DNA of 64,000 nucleotides from Bacteroidota bacterium (lineage in GTDB: Bacteria > Bacteroidota > Bacteroidia > B-17B0 > Aurantibacillaceae): assembly GCA_021155905.1 (NCBI GenBank), contig JAJNBG010000015.1, forward strand, positions 62,001 through 126,000. The letters are read 5' to 3'. The notes under the pieces were generated by a model. It saw only the letters and a list, made by a program, of their open reading frames with translations. It had not been told where the DNA came from and ran no database searches. The position numbers and the translations under genes are program-made. Of this stretch, positions 44,727 through 56,200 are shown in pieces (position 1 is the first letter of the stretch; every line of letters starts with the position of its first letter).

Positions 44727-46559
44727 ATGCGGAATCTGAAAACATTGATATTTTTTTTTACCGTTATGCATTTTTTATTTGCCAATGGGCAAAATAAAAC
44801 CACAATCGATTCGCTTAACACGCTTTTGAGTAAAGTTAAGGATGACACAAATAAAGTCATGCTCTTAAACAGGCTTTGTAATGAATATGAAAATGCAGAC
44901 CCAAACAAAGCTTTGACGTATGCAACTTCAGGCGAATCTTTGGCAACACACCTTAATTTTAAAAGGGGACAGGCATTATGTTTAGATCATATCGGGACAC
45001 TTTATTGTAATCGGGGCGAGTATGAAAACGCCCTTGTTAATTATTTTAAATCGTTTAAAATAAATGAGGCAATTGGAAACAAAAAAGGACTTTCTGATAA
45101 TTTAAGCAATATTGGAATCATATATCGAATCCTGAAAAAATTTGATACAGCGCTCGAATATCAATTTAAAGGCTTAAAAATAGATGAAATTTTGGAAAAC
45201 AGAGATGCTATCGCTAAAGATAACGTCAATATTGGAAACACTTATTATGATGCGGAAAATCATAAGGAGGCAATGACTTATTACAATAAAGCGCTTAAAT
45301 ACTTTGTCGAAATTTCTGATCAAAAAAGTACCGCATCTATTTTAAATAATATTGGCGCTATTTACTTCAACGGCAAGAACTATCAGTTAGCGGTTGAATA
45401 TTTTAACAGGGCCATAAAAATATTTGAAATAGAAGAGGATAAATATGGAATCGCCATGGATTTCAATAATATTGCTGAAGTATATGCTGCGCAAAAAAAG
45501 TATGAAAGTTCGTTGGAATATTATAAAAAAAGTTTAGCTCTTTCTACTGAAATTAGCGCGAGAGATCTTTTGCAAGCTAATTATAATGGGCTTTCTGATG
45601 TTTCGGCCAAAATGAACAACTTTGGCGCGGCATATGAGTATCACAAACAATACTTTGATATAACCAACCGCCTGGTGAATTCTGAAACTAATGAACGTAT
45701 TAATGAACTGGTAATAAAGTACGAGTCTGAGAAAAAAGAAAAAGAAAATGCCCTTTTAAAAGAAGAAAACACTAAACAAAATTTTTTGCATCAAAACCAG
45801 AAGGTAATAACCAATTATTTAATAATGGGCTTGATTATAGCTTCATTGGCAGGATTTACTTTTTTTGGAAGAAGCAGAAGAAAAGAAAGAGAAAAGGAAA
45901 ATCTGGAAAAAATAGTTTCTGAAAGAACTTTAGAACTCAACCTGAAGAACAAGCAAAAAGAATTAATGCTTCAGGAAATACATCACCGCGTAAAAAACAA
46001 TCTGCAGGTAATATCAAGTCTATTGAGATTACAGACGCATTATAAAGCAGATAAAGATGTAGACGAAATTCTTGAAAATTGTATCGCCAGGATTAAATGT
46101 ATGGCTATCTTACACGATAAATTATGCCAGGCAAACGATTATAGTGAAATTAATCTGCAGGAATATTTTCTCGAATTAACCGGTTATATATCAAAAAATT
46201 ATGATGACGTTTCACCGGATACTAAAATTGAACTTGACGTAATTCCTCTGGCCCTGCATATTAACAAACTTATCCCTTGTGGCCTTATCATAAATGAATT
46301 GGTTTCCAATGCTTATAAATATGCGTTTAATGAAAATTCATTAGATAATTTGATTCAAATTTCTTTTTCTAAAAATGACCTTGATAATCGCTATAATTTT
46401 ACTATCAGAGATAATGGAAAAGGATTTCCGGAAAATTTTGATATTGAAAAACAGGGAGGCTTAGGGACAGTAATTGTGCAAAGCCTGGTTGAACAATTAG
46501 ATGGAACAATAGATTTTGAAAGAAACGCAGGAACAGTTATTAATATTTCTTTTCAATAA
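44727..46559 (+). CDS. periplasmic TPR-domain sensor histidine kinase (HisKA_2 type)
   Basis: 610 residues from the ATG at 44727 (MRNLKTLIFFFTVMHFLFAN signal peptide; the frame opens from TTG 44712). Six or seven tetratricopeptide repeats (about 60-330) such as GNTYYDAENHKEAMTYYNKA and LNNIGAIYFNGKNYQLAVEY form the sensor, then a coiled coil, one membrane helix (YLIMGLIIASLAGFTFFG), a second coil, and a cytosolic kinase: His in EIHHRVKNNLQVISSLLRLQ, N-box NELVSNAYKYAF, G1 IRDNGKGFP, G2 GGLGTVIVQSL. HisKA_2 kinases pass phosphate to a response regulator; none is adjacent, so it is an orphan. Confidence 0.92.
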   Translation: MRNLKTLIFFFTVMHFLFANGQNKTTIDSLNTLLSKVKDDTNKVMLLNRLCNEYENADPNKALTYATSGESLATHLNFKRGQALCLDHIGTLYCNRGEYENALVNYFKSFKINEAIGNKKGLSDNLSNIGIIYRILKKFDTALEYQFKGLKIDEILENRDAIAKDNVNIGNTYYDAENHKEAMTYYNKALKYFVEISDQKSTASILNNIGAIYFNGKNYQLAVEYFNRAIKIFEIEEDKYGIAMDFNNIAEVYAAQKKYESSLEYYKKSLALSTEISARDLLQANYNGLSDVSAKMNNFGAAYEYHKQYFDITNRLVNSETNERINELVIKYESEKKEKENALLKEENTKQNFLHQNQKVITNYLIMGLIIASLAGFTFFGRSRRKEREKENLEKIVSERTLELNLKNKQKELMLQEIHHRVKNNLQVISSLLRLQTHYKADKDVDEILENCIARIKCMAILHDKLCQANDYSEINLQEYFLELTGYISKNYDDVSPDTKIELDVIPLALHINKLIPCGLIINELVSNAYKYAFNENSLDNLIQISFSKNDLDNRYNFTIRDNGKGFPENFDIEKQGGLGTVIVQSLVEQLDGTIDFERNAGTVINISFQ

Positions 46560-46628
46560 TAATCTTTATCGACGGTAGAACCTTTTAAATTTAAGACTTT
46601 AACTTTACCGGAAAAATTTATAGTACCA

Positions 46629-47570
46629 ATGCGAATTATATTTATGGGAACTCCAGAATTTGCTGTAGCAAGTTTAGATATATTGATACAGAATAATTAT
46701 GATGTTGTTGCTGTAGTGACAGTTCCCGACAAACCCGCTGGTCGCGGCCAGCAAATACAGCAATCTGCAGTAAAGAAATATGCATTGGAGAAAGGCCTGA
46801 AAGTATTGCAACCCGAAAAGTTGAAAGACGAATCCTTTATTAACGAGTTAATAGAATTAAAAGCAGATTTACAAATTGTAGTTGCTTTTCGAATGTTGCC
46901 CGAAGTGGTATGGAATATGCCACCGCTTGGAACCTATAATTTACATGGTTCGTTATTACCTAAATACAGGGGCGCTGCACCAATCAATTGGGCAGTGATT
47001 AATGGAGAAACGGAAAGTGGCGTCACAAGTTTTAAATTAAAACATGAGATTGATACTGGCAGTATGTTGTTCCAGGAAAAAGTGCCAATCGGCAAAACAA
47101 CAACCGCTGGTGAATTGCATGATGCATTAATGCATGTTGGCGCAGAGTTAATATTAAAGACCGTGAAAGTGATTGAAAGTGGTAACTATGAATTAAAACC
47201 GCAGGATGATTCACAAAGTATACACGCACCAAAATTATTTAAGGAGACTTGTAAAATAAAATGGAACAATCCTGTCGAAAAAATTTATAACCTGATCCGT
47301 GGTCTCTCACCTTATCCCGCAGCTTTCACAGAGTTCATTGATAAGAACAATCAATCACTGGGAATAAAAATTTTCTCATCTGATATAGAAGAAGCGAATC
47401 ATTCACAAACACCGGGTGATGTATTAAGTGACGGTAAAACTTTCCTGAAAGTAGCCTGCAGCAATGGTTTTATACACATTAAGGAACTTCAGATGGCGGG
47501 AAAAAAGAGAATGTTGGTTGAAGAATTTTTACGGGGATTTAAAGCGGAACCCGGTTTAAAGTTTTTATAG
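46629..47570 (+). CDS. fmt: methionyl-tRNA formyltransferase
   Basis: 313 residues. It formylates initiator Met-tRNA with 10-formyltetrahydrofolate. Marks: MRIIFMGTPEFAVASLDILI, TVPDKPAGRGQQIQQS, LPKYRGAAPINWAVINGE with the catalytic Asn/His region (NLHGSLLP), GVTSFKLKHEIDTGSMLFQ, and the C-terminal OB-like domain from about 205. ATG at 46629; 69 bases after the kinase. Confidence 0.97.
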   Translation: MRIIFMGTPEFAVASLDILIQNNYDVVAVVTVPDKPAGRGQQIQQSAVKKYALEKGLKVLQPEKLKDESFINELIELKADLQIVVAFRMLPEVVWNMPPLGTYNLHGSLLPKYRGAAPINWAVINGETESGVTSFKLKHEIDTGSMLFQEKVPIGKTTTAGELHDALMHVGAELILKTVKVIESGNYELKPQDDSQSIHAPKLFKETCKIKWNNPVEKIYNLIRGLSPYPAAFTEFIDKNNQSLGIKIFSSDIEEANHSQTPGDVLSDGKTFLKVACSNGFIHIKELQMAGKKRMLVEEFLRGFKAEPGLKFL

Positions 47571-47823
47571 GTAAGATAGATGCTTTATTGGTAGTAAACG
47601 GCACTTGTGCACGGCTTAAAAGGGCTACTAATTGACATTTTACATGTCTGCATGGTCCAAAAGTCCCGTTATAATGGCGATTCGGGACGTATTTATTAAC
47701 AATGTGCTATTTTATTAACAAAATCACCACTTTTTTTTATAAAACACTTGACAAATAAGGATTAGCGTATACATTTGTAATGTAATTAATTTAAAAAAGT
47801 TTAACCCTTAAAAACAAAACAAA
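47571..47823. other. 253-base region between fmt and the HU remnant
   Basis: No gene. It holds a 6-bp hairpin (GTCCCG at 47663-47668, CGGGAC at 47683-47688) without a T-tract, which could slow or end transcription from fmt, and the strong promoter for the HU gene at 47748-47777. Confidence 0.6.
47748..47777 (+). promoter_or_regulatory. promoter of the HU gene
   Basis: TTG at 47748-47750, exactly 19 bases, then TACATTTG at 47770-47777. This is the best match in the window to the Bacteroidota housekeeping promoter TTG-N19-TAnnTTTG. It lies 47 bases before the HU ATG and would drive strong transcription. Confidence 0.8.
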
Positions 47824-48025
47824 ATGAACAAAGCAGAATTAATCGAAGCAATCGCAAACGGATCAAAATTAACTAAAGCTGACGCAGGTCGTCTCAGTAG
47901 CTAAGCGTGCTGCACGTTTAGGTCGTAACCCACAAACAGGAAAAGAAATTAAAATTGCTGCTAAAAAAGTAGTTAAATTTAAAGCTGGAACTGAGTTAGC
48001 TACTAACGTTAACAAAGGAAAATAA
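47824..48025 (+). pseudogene. HU-type DNA-binding protein gene with internal deletion and frameshift
   Basis: The ATG at 47824 encodes [23 protein letters not shown], the start of an HU protein, then the frame ends at TAA 47902-47904 after LSS (26 residues). From 47891, one base out of phase, the sequence reads [20 protein letters not shown], then [20 protein letters not shown] and ends at TAA 48025: the DNA-contacting arm and C-terminus of HU. HU proteins are about 90 residues; here roughly 25 codons of helix 2 and the first strands are missing and the phase is lost, so no full-length protein can be made. A strong promoter and terminator remain. It may be a real recent deletion or an assembly or sequencing error. 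Confidence 0.85.
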
Positions 48026-48043
48026 TTAGGAAACTAATTAATT

Positions 48044-48079
48044 AAAAAACCCCCGAGTTTACTCGGGGGTTTTTTGTTT
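48044..48079 (+). terminator. intrinsic terminator after the HU gene
   Basis: AAAAAACCCCCGAG and CTCGGGGGTTTTTT form a perfect 14-bp stem with a 4-base loop and T-tract. It is the strongest terminator in the window. Confidence 0.95.
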
Positions 48080-48142
48080 TTAATCATTCAACCCTTTTTG
48101 TTTGAATTTGAATACAGCTAATAAAACCGTATTTTTATATTC

Positions 48143-49069
48143 ATGATCAACCGGGAACTTATACAGCCATTCTCAAAGCTAGAGCTGCTTGCCAAACAAG
48201 TGGTGGAAGGTTTTATTACCGGTTTACATAAAAGCCCCTTTCATGGATTCTCTGTCGAGTTTGCGGAGCATCGTATCTATAACAAAGGTGAAAGCACCAA
48301 GCACATTGACTGGAAGCTATTTGGTAAAACGGATAAGCTTTTCATCAAACGTTATGAGGAGGAAACCAATTTGCGTTGCCAGATTGTGATTGATACCTCT
48401 AATTCGATGTTGTTTCCTTTAGAGAAAAAGAAAGAAGGCACTCTGAATAAATTATCTTTTTCGGTTTATGCAGCAGCGGCCCTGATACAATTATTAAAAA
48501 ATCAGAGGGATGCTATTGGCATTACCTTTTTTGATAAAGAAATTCATAAGCATTACCCGGCAAAAAGTAATCCTGCTCAGCAGAAAATAATGTATCATGA
48601 ATTGGAAACATTATTGGAGAAAGGGGTATATGAAGAAGCATCAACTACACAATCTGCCAAAGCGTTGGACCAGGTTGCGGAAATAGTTCACAGGCGTTCA
48701 CTGATTGTTATTTTTAGTGATATGTTCGAAGATCATTCTAACCTCGATGCCATCTTCGCATCACTTCAGCATTTGAAATATAAAAAACATGATGTGGTCT
48801 TATTTCATGTTACGGATAAAAAACAGGAACTGGATTTTGAATTTGAAAACCGTCCTCACCATTTTATTGATATTGAAACCAAACAGGAGATTAAACTGAA
48901 CCCCAACCAGGTAAAAGACATGTACCTGAAAAAGATTTCTGAATACACCGAAGCCATTAAGTTAAAGTGTGGCCAATATAAAATTGATTTTGTGGAAGCA
49001 GATATTAACCAGGGCTTCGATCACATTTTACAAACCTATCTCGTGAAACGTGGGTCTATGCTGCGTTAA
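48143..49069 (+). CDS. DUF58 family protein (VWA-like)
   Basis: 308 residues starting MINRELIQPFSKLELLAKQV. DUF58 marks: SPFHGFSVEFAEHRIYNKGE, HIDWKLFGKTDKLFIKRYEE, and a VWA-like domain with the MIDAS motif DTSNSM (DxSxS) at about 93-98 and VIFSDMFEDHS. DUF58 proteins usually sit with a MoxR ATPase in metal/protein-folding or BatA-BatD stress operons; neither MoxR nor bat genes is next to it here. Soluble by sequence. ATG at 48143. Confidence 0.9.
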   Translation: MINRELIQPFSKLELLAKQVVEGFITGLHKSPFHGFSVEFAEHRIYNKGESTKHIDWKLFGKTDKLFIKRYEEETNLRCQIVIDTSNSMLFPLEKKKEGTLNKLSFSVYAAAALIQLLKNQRDAIGITFFDKEIHKHYPAKSNPAQQKIMYHELETLLEKGVYEEASTTQSAKALDQVAEIVHRRSLIVIFSDMFEDHSNLDAIFASLQHLKYKKHDVVLFHVTDKKQELDFEFENRPHHFIDIETKQEIKLNPNQVKDMYLKKISEYTEAIKLKCGQYKIDFVEADINQGFDHILQTYLVKRGSMLR

Positions 49070-49087
49070 CTTTTTTGAAGCATTTGG

Positions 49088-49891
49088 TTAACTACCGCTT
49101 TTATAATATTTTTTTGCTTCCGGCATAAATTCTCTGAGTGTTTTCATGCGGGTTTCATCACTGGGGTGAGTGCTTAAAAATTCGGGAGGAGCCTGGCCGC
49201 TTCCTGCCTGCGCCATCCGTTCCCAGAAAGAGATGGCGGCTTCAGGATTATATCCTGCCATAGCCGCAAAAACCAAACCCATTTTATCTGCTTCCGTTTC
49301 GTGTGTCCTGCTGTATTTTAGAACACCCAGCGTGGTACTCAAACCATAAGCCTGTTGAAACAAAGCCTGGGTTAACGCTGGCTTTTGCTGAAGTGCGATG
49401 GATAAAGCAGCAGCACCAAATTGAACAATCAATCCCTGGGTCATACGCTCATTACCATGCCGCGCAATAGCATGAGCAATTTCATGGCCCATCACAATGG
49501 CCAGGCTTGGCTCATCCTGCGTCACAGGCAAAAGTCCGGTGTATACCACAACTTTACCTCCCGGCATACACCAGGCATTAACCGGTGCTTCATCCACCAC
49601 ATTGAAGGACCATTGAAATCCTTCTAACTGATCACTTAACCCTTTGTCTGAATAATATTTTTCAACCGACTTTTGAATTTTAGTTCCAACATTTCTGACT
49701 AACATCGTTCTTTGATCAGTGTCCGGTAGAGGCTTGTGTTCTGATAAAAACTTATCATACTCCGTTAAACTCAATCCAATAAGGTCTGTTTCCGGCATCA
49801 GGTTCGCAGAGCGTCGCCCGGTGATCGCGTTTTTGTGGCAGGCAATAAGTATGGTTGCCAGGATAACAATAGAAAATGCAATTTTTTTCAT
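49088..49891 (-). CDS. M48 family zinc metallopeptidase, lipoprotein
   Basis: 267 residues. Lipoprotein signal peptide ending ILATILIACHKN (lipobox Cys about 18). The catalytic zinc motif HEIAH (HExxH) in VMGHEIAHAIARHGNERM at about 130-147 and the third ligand Glu in HETEADKMGLVFAAMAGYNP match Oma1/BepA/LoiP-like M48 proteases, which act on misfolded envelope proteins. The end SFWERMAQAGSGQAPPEFLS and THPSDETRMKTLREFMP is standard. Anchored in the periplasm or outer membrane. It is 6 bases after clpS on the same strand. Confidence 0.94.
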   Translation of the reverse strand: MKKIAFSIVILATILIACHKNAITGRRSANLMPETDLIGLSLTEYDKFLSEHKPLPDTDQRTMLVRNVGTKIQKSVEKYYSDKGLSDQLEGFQWSFNVVDEAPVNAWCMPGGKVVVYTGLLPVTQDEPSLAIVMGHEIAHAIARHGNERMTQGLIVQFGAAALSIALQQKPALTQALFQQAYGLSTTLGVLKYSRTHETEADKMGLVFAAMAGYNPEAAISFWERMAQAGSGQAPPEFLSTHPSDETRMKTLREFMPEAKKYYKSGS

Positions 49892-49897
49892 AAAAAA

Positions 49898-50185
49898 TTA
49901 ATTTAGTTCAACACTTAATCCTTTTTCTAAAAGCGTTTCACAGATCGGTTTCAGTTTTTCAAATGCACCTGTTTTGATCGCGCACTTGCCGCTGAAATGC
50001 ACGATATGCGCACACTGCTCCGCTTGTATAGAATCATGACCACAATATTTCATCAGGCATTCAATCACCCATTCAAAAGTATTCACATCATCATTATATA
50101 AAATGATGCTATTTAGTTCTTCTTCTTTTGTAAGGAGATCCAGTTCTAATAACTCTTCCGTGTCTGAGAAATGATTTGTTATCAT
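49898..50185 (-). CDS. clpS: ClpS protease adaptor
   Basis: 95 residues. ClpS brings N-degron proteins to ClpAP/ClpCP. It has the IILYNDDVNTFEWVIECLMK core with the NDD substrate pocket, HIVHFSGKCAIKTGAFEKLK, and the C-terminal helix. The N-terminal tail (MITNHFSDTEELLELDLLTK) is acidic. ATG at 50185; located between the giant SPOR protein and the M48 protease, all on the minus strand. clpA/clpC is not in the window. Confidence 0.93.
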   Translation of the reverse strand: MITNHFSDTEELLELDLLTKEEELNSIILYNDDVNTFEWVIECLMKYCGHDSIQAEQCAHIVHFSGKCAIKTGAFEKLKPICETLLEKGLSVELN

Positions 50186-50204
50186 GGTATAAAACTAATT
50201 ATTT

Positions 50205-53200
50205 TTATCTGTTTAAGTATTGCAAAGATTCTGCACCGTATAATTTTTTTCCGTCTTTATAAACGGTAATATAAGCGTCCTGGATGCCTATGGAAACAGC
50301 CTCATCCTTTAATTTTTTAGCGAATTCAAGCCCTGTGAAATTTCCAATAGTATAAATATATAAGCCGTTGATGACAACATTTTGTACAGGCCATGTTTTA
50401 ATATTTGAAAATTTTGAAGCTACTTCGTTTGGTACCTGGTTTTTATATGCGCCAATTTGTACTTTAAAAGAAATACCCGCATCATCTGTTTTAACGCCAT
50501 TTTCAGCGGTTGGTACTGGTCCGGTAGTCACACCATTTGAAAACGCGTTTGTAGCAGGTGTTGTATTATTTACAGGTGCTGTTGTATTATTTACAGCTAC
50601 GTTATTATTAGCCGGAGTGTTTGTTGTTGAGTTGGAGAAAATAATGGGGTTTTCTGCTTCCATTTTCAGGCTATTGTCTTCGGTTTGTAATTTTTGTCCT
50701 TCAGCAAAAGGAATTCGTTTCGCATTATAATATGCTGAAACAAACGCGTCCTTCACTCCCAGATCAACTACTTTTCTCTTGTCTTCTAATAACCTTGATG
50801 ATTGATTATAAATTCCTGCAGTATAACGGTATAACCCGTTCGGTAATTTCTCAGTATAAATTGGTCTTAAATTGTTTAGCTGCGCTCTGGTAACCTGTTT
50901 AGAATAAACACCGATCTGCACAGTATACAGTAAGCCATTCATTTTTTCCAACTCATTGGTTATTTCTACAGGCTGAGTATCAATAGCATTAGCCACATTA
51001 TTAACCGGGGCGGTGAGAGTATTTTTCGGAACATTGGCATTAGTGGTTAAACCTGCACTTGTATTTGCTACTACTTCAACAGTTTGCCCTGCAGCTTTGG
51101 CTTTATCTGTTGCTTCATTTAAATTGATCCGCTTGCCATTATAATATGCAACTACAAAAGCATCGCTGTAACCCAGGGTCCTCAAATCATTTTTTACTGC
51201 ATTGGCACTGGAATACTGCTCAAAATGACCTGCCATGTATCTGATATAACCGTTAGGTGTGGTTTGCGCGATAACCGGACTTAACCCTTTAAATGTATTA
51301 TTAGGTAACGGTGATTTAAACGCTCCTATCTGAACTTTAAACACAAGCCCATCCGGAATTTTTTCGTCCATAGGAATTGGTTTGTCAGCTGTGTATGCGT
51401 TAGTGTTTTTAACTTCCAGTCCTTCTACTTTTATTTTAACGGTATTAGAAGGATTGACAAGTGTATTGTTTGCATTTGTATTATTTGCAGAATTATTGTT
51501 TGCCGCTGTATTATTGTTTACAGCATTATTGGTTGAGTTACTAGCGGTATTATTATTTGCGGCATTATTCGTGTTCGTTTCATTTCCCGCATTGGATGAG
51601 TTATTAGCTACAGCAGTTGGGTTCGATATTTGACTTAACAAATTAATTGCGTCCTGACCGGATTTGTTGGCGTCGATTAACAGATTTTTCTTCCTTACAT
51701 TGTCTGTTGTCTGAGCGGCTTGTGCAAGAAGATCCTGTTGTTTTTTATATGAGGCCTGGGCTTTTGTCTTTAAATTGGTTTGACTGGCATTTAAAGTCGT
51801 CGGCAGGCTTAATACACGTGTTTTATATTCTTTTTCATTAGCCTGAGCTAAAATAGTTAAGCCATCAATATGCTGCTGGTTATTATTGTTTAAGTTGTTC
51901 TTAGTGTCACTTAATTTCGCAATGGCCTCGGGGCTATCCGATGTAACTGTGGCTTTTTTAGGCGTATAATTCGGGAAATGTTTTTTATAGATATCAAGGA
52001 TGGCCTGTTGTTTAGCTAATGCCTGACTTTCCTTTTCCTCTGCATTACTATATCCACCAAGTTTAGCAGCCTCACTTGGATACGAGTCTGCTTCAGTTCT
52101 TAAATTAGTGGCTTGTTTTAATAAAAGTGACGCCTCATTCACCTGCATTTCGACAGTACCTAACTCTGCAATATTTTTACCTTTCGCCAAAGCCGCCAGG
52201 TCCTCCAGGCTTTGTTTGTTAGCTTCATAGGTTGCGTTATTCAATTGTTTTTGCTTGTCAGCCGCTTCAACTTTTTTATTTATGGCGGTAGCTTCCAGAT
52301 TTTTGGCTGAAGTCAGGTCAGTTTCTTTTTCAGGACCTGTTTTCGTGGCCGCAGATTTTCGCAAGGCAAAAGCTTCATCATTTAATTTATCAGCTTCCGA
52401 AACCAGTGATGAAATGCTTTCCTGGCTTAGAGTTCCTGTAGATGAATTACTGGCTGCAAGCTGAGTGACGTTATCAAGAGAAGAACTGATTTGTTTATCT
52501 TCCGATAATGCCGCATTTATTTTTTGCAATGCCTGGTCTTTCAAGGAAAGCGCATCACTGTTTGTATATGAATTAAACGTGGTTAAGTTTGTTTCAGTAC
52601 TGTTATTTAATCCTGCTTTCAATTTTGAGGCTTCATCGCCGACTCCGTTGCCATCGATCGTTGCTGAATTGTTGTTAGTTGGATTTGTCTGAGAAACGGT
52701 AGTAGATGCCGTAGCGTTTTCACTATTAGTTTCATTATTGCCGGCAACAACAGTATTTGTTGAAGTAGCATTAGCCTCATTTGAGATTGAAACAGTATTG
52801 GTTGTATTTGAAGCTGTTTCCTGGTTATTTGTTACCGTATTACTTGAAACGGCATTTTCATTCGCCGTTCTGCTGTTGTTATTATTTTTGACAGCCTCAT
52901 TGTTAACTTCGTTGGCAGTAACGGTATTACTGTTAGAGGCAACTGTAGAATTGTTGTTTACGAGTTCCGTGGCCTGATTTAATGTTTTGAGCGCCGCAAT
53001 TTCTTTCTCATTGGCTTTCAGAAGAAGGTTAGCTTTTTCCGAAGGGGTTTTGGCCATTAATGATTGGCCGATTAGTGCTTTTGCCTCATTATTCAGGTTA
53101 TCGGCATTTATTTTTAGATCCTGGGCCTGTTTATTGTCCGGAGATTTGAATGCTGTATTTTTAAGTAATTTATCATTTTGTGCGTTTAGTTCAGACTGGT

Positions 53201-56200
53201 TCACTTTGCTTAACTCCAGATAAGCGTCCATCTGCGACTGGGACGTTTTCGTAATCTGATTATTGATAGCAGCTATCAGCTCAGGCGTGTTTGTCTCTGA
53301 TGGAGGAGATGTGATTTTATAGCCCGGATTTGTTTTAGATAAAATTTCAAGAGCTTTTTGTTGTTTAGCCAGCGCTTCATTTTCTTTTTCTTCCGCATTC
53401 CCTAAGCCGCCTAACTTGGCAGCTCCTGCCGGATAAGATTCTGCTTCAGTGCGAAGTTTTTGTGCCTGTTTAAAGTTAAGAGCAGCTTCATCAATTAAAA
53501 GATTAGCCTGAGAAATTTCATTGTTTGTTTTTTCACCGGTGAGCGTTTTTAATGCAGCTAAATTAGAAGCATTGTTTTCAAATTTAGATTTATTCAAAGA
53601 CTGGGAAATAACGGAAGCTTCTAATTTTTTATCAACCGATAATTTTTCATTTTCAGTTGCTTGTTTAATTAGGTTCTCTTTTTCAGTACCTGTTTTTGTG
53701 GTTGATTCTTTTCTTTGTTCAAAGGCTTTAGTACTCAGGTTTTCTGCTTCTGTCAGGATAGCTTCGGGAGTTTTAGTGGAACTGCTATTTAACGTATTCT
53801 CAGTGCTGTTTATTAAGTTATTGAGTTCTGTTTCATTTTGTTTAGCGATATCAAATTTGCGAGTCACAGATTCTTTAACTGACGAAGAATTAGTTTCTTT
53901 ATAATCGTTATAAGTCAAAATATCCTTTGCGGCATTGGAATTAGCATTTAATCCTTCTTTCACAGTGGTCAATTCGGTTAGCAAAGTGTTTTTATCACTG
54001 GCGCCTGCTACATTTATTGATTTTATGGGATCATTATCACTCGCCAGGTTATTTGCTACATTGTCTTTCTGAGAATTGGTGTTGGTAGTGGAACCAGCGT
54101 TATTATTCTCGGAATTGGTACTAATTGAAGCAGTGTTAGCGCTATTGTTGTTAGCAGCAACGTTTGACTCTAACACACCAATCGCTGAATCATTTGACGC
54201 GATCTGATTATTGTTCTGATTAATTTGATTTTCTAACTGTGCAATTTCAGTGTTTAGCTTTTCTTTTGCGGCGGCATCATTGTTTTTTGCAGCTTCATTT
54301 TTAATGGTGGAAATCAGTGTAGACAGCTCCTTGTTATAGGCATTTAACACATCGTTTTGCCGTACAATAGATTCTTTGTTCGTTTTATCCGTGTTTGATG
54401 CATTGATCTGCTCGTTATATTTATTTTTAATAACGGCGATAGATTCAGAGGTGTTGGTGGTATTCGTAGCGTTTGCATTATTTTCGGAGCTCGTGGTATT
54501 ATTTGAAGTATTATTGGTTTCATTAGACGCGACGGTATTTGATTCCAACTGTTTGATCGTTGAATTATTAGATGCAATCGCACCGTCATTTTTGGTTTTT
54601 TGATTTTCCAATTGTTTGAGCTCGTCATTTAATTTTTTCTTCTGAGCGGCATCAGTGGTTTTAGATAATTCATTTTTATTGAAAGCTATCAGATCGCTGA
54701 TTTCCTTGTTGTATGTTTTAAAAACGTCGTTTTGTTTTGCAAGACTTTCTTTATTGGTTTTATCTGTACCAGAAGTGTTTATTTTGTCATCGTATTTGTT
54801 CTTAATAGCACCGTAGGATAGAGTAGGCGTATTATTTTCGGTTGTATTGTTATTTGCCGACTGTGTGGTTGGGTTGTTTTTTGCTGTGGATGAATTATTT
54901 TTATTTTCTGTATTACTCGCTGTACTTTCTGTTGTCTCATTTAATATTTTAGAAGCAATTTGAAGTTCCTGATTTACCCCGTCCACTTCATTTTTTAGGT
55001 TTTCAATTTTTTGGTTATTCGTAGCAAGATCTTTATTTTTTAGTTCGACCTCATTGTTGAGTTCGCGAATCTGTGCTGATATGTTTTCTTTGATAGATTT
55101 ATCACTTTCATTTGCCAAATCCTTTTCCAGGTTCTCTGTCTCATTTTTTATAGCATTAATTTCATTAACGATGCTATTGCTTTTCTTTTCAGAGCTGGTG
55201 AGTTCCTGTTGTTTTAATTCTGATTCAGCCTTTAATGAGTTCAGCAATTCGCTGGATTGGTTTTTTTGTTTGGAAAGATCATCCAGTTCTTTTTGAATAT
55301 CGCCTAACTTGGTGAGGGCTTCTTTATTATTCTTATTTTTTATAACCGCATCTAACTGACTAATGTATTGATTGGTCAGGTCAGCTTCTTTTTGTTGCAC
55401 ACCGGCATCCACCTCCAGTTTTTTAGCCAGGTTTGTTGCAGTGTTGGCTACATTCGTTGCAATTTTAGCGTCTTCCTTTAGCTGGTTTGCTTTGGTTAGT
55501 TCTTCATTCTTTTTCGCAACGTCGGTTATTGCATTAGCGTTTGCCAATGCCTCATCTGCCTCTTTTTGTTTCTCCACAGATTCCGCCGTTTTCTGCGTGG
55601 CTAACCCAAAAGCATCCTGGGCTTCCTGTTTCAGTTTTGCTGCTTCGTCGCTCGCTTCTTTGGCATCTGTTTTTGCTATTTCCAGCAATTGCTCATTAGT
55701 AACATTTTTGTTAGTGTTCGTCTCACTTTGTACTGTAGGATTTGTGGTACTAACAGAATTCAGGTTCTTATTTTCTTCAGATGCATTTTGATTTTTTGAA
55801 GCGTCTTTAAGCAAACTGTTATTATACGGCTCTGTTTCATTCACCTCAAGTTTCGCCTTTTTCTCAATGAGGTCAATCATCATCGAATAATTCTCATCAG
55901 TTACGTCTCCTTCAAAATAGTTAATGATTTTCAGGATTTTATTGTCATAAGAAATCAACTGTTTGTATGGTTTTAATGTATAGGCCACGGGTATCTGAAC
56001 AGCATCAGACTGAGTTGCAATACCGGGAGTTTCGACAGTAAAAATAAATTTTCCGCCATTTGGTAACTCGAGATTATAATCACCGTTATCCTGCGCCTGA
56101 AAGGTTCCAACGATTTCACCGTTCTCCATATTCTTTACAGAGATCTTAGACTTAACACTTTGCGAGGCTTCTTCTTTTACAACCGATCCTTTAACAACGG

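Noticed and set aside
47663..47688. Hairpin GTCCCG/CGGGAC as terminator of fmt
   Set aside because: Stem only 6 bp with a 14-base loop and no T-tract; kept only as a note in the intergenic entry.
50368..55791. Many hydrophobic plus-strand frames antisense to the giant SPOR gene
   Set aside because: Asn/Thr/Glu-rich codons read in reverse give Val/Leu/Phe; they are shadows of the real gene.
50980..55800. Possible tandem DNA repeats or CRISPR-like array in the Asn-rich region
   Set aside because: Repeats are protein-level and degenerate (AAT/AAC runs); no regular repeat-spacer pattern is present here or elsewhere in the window.
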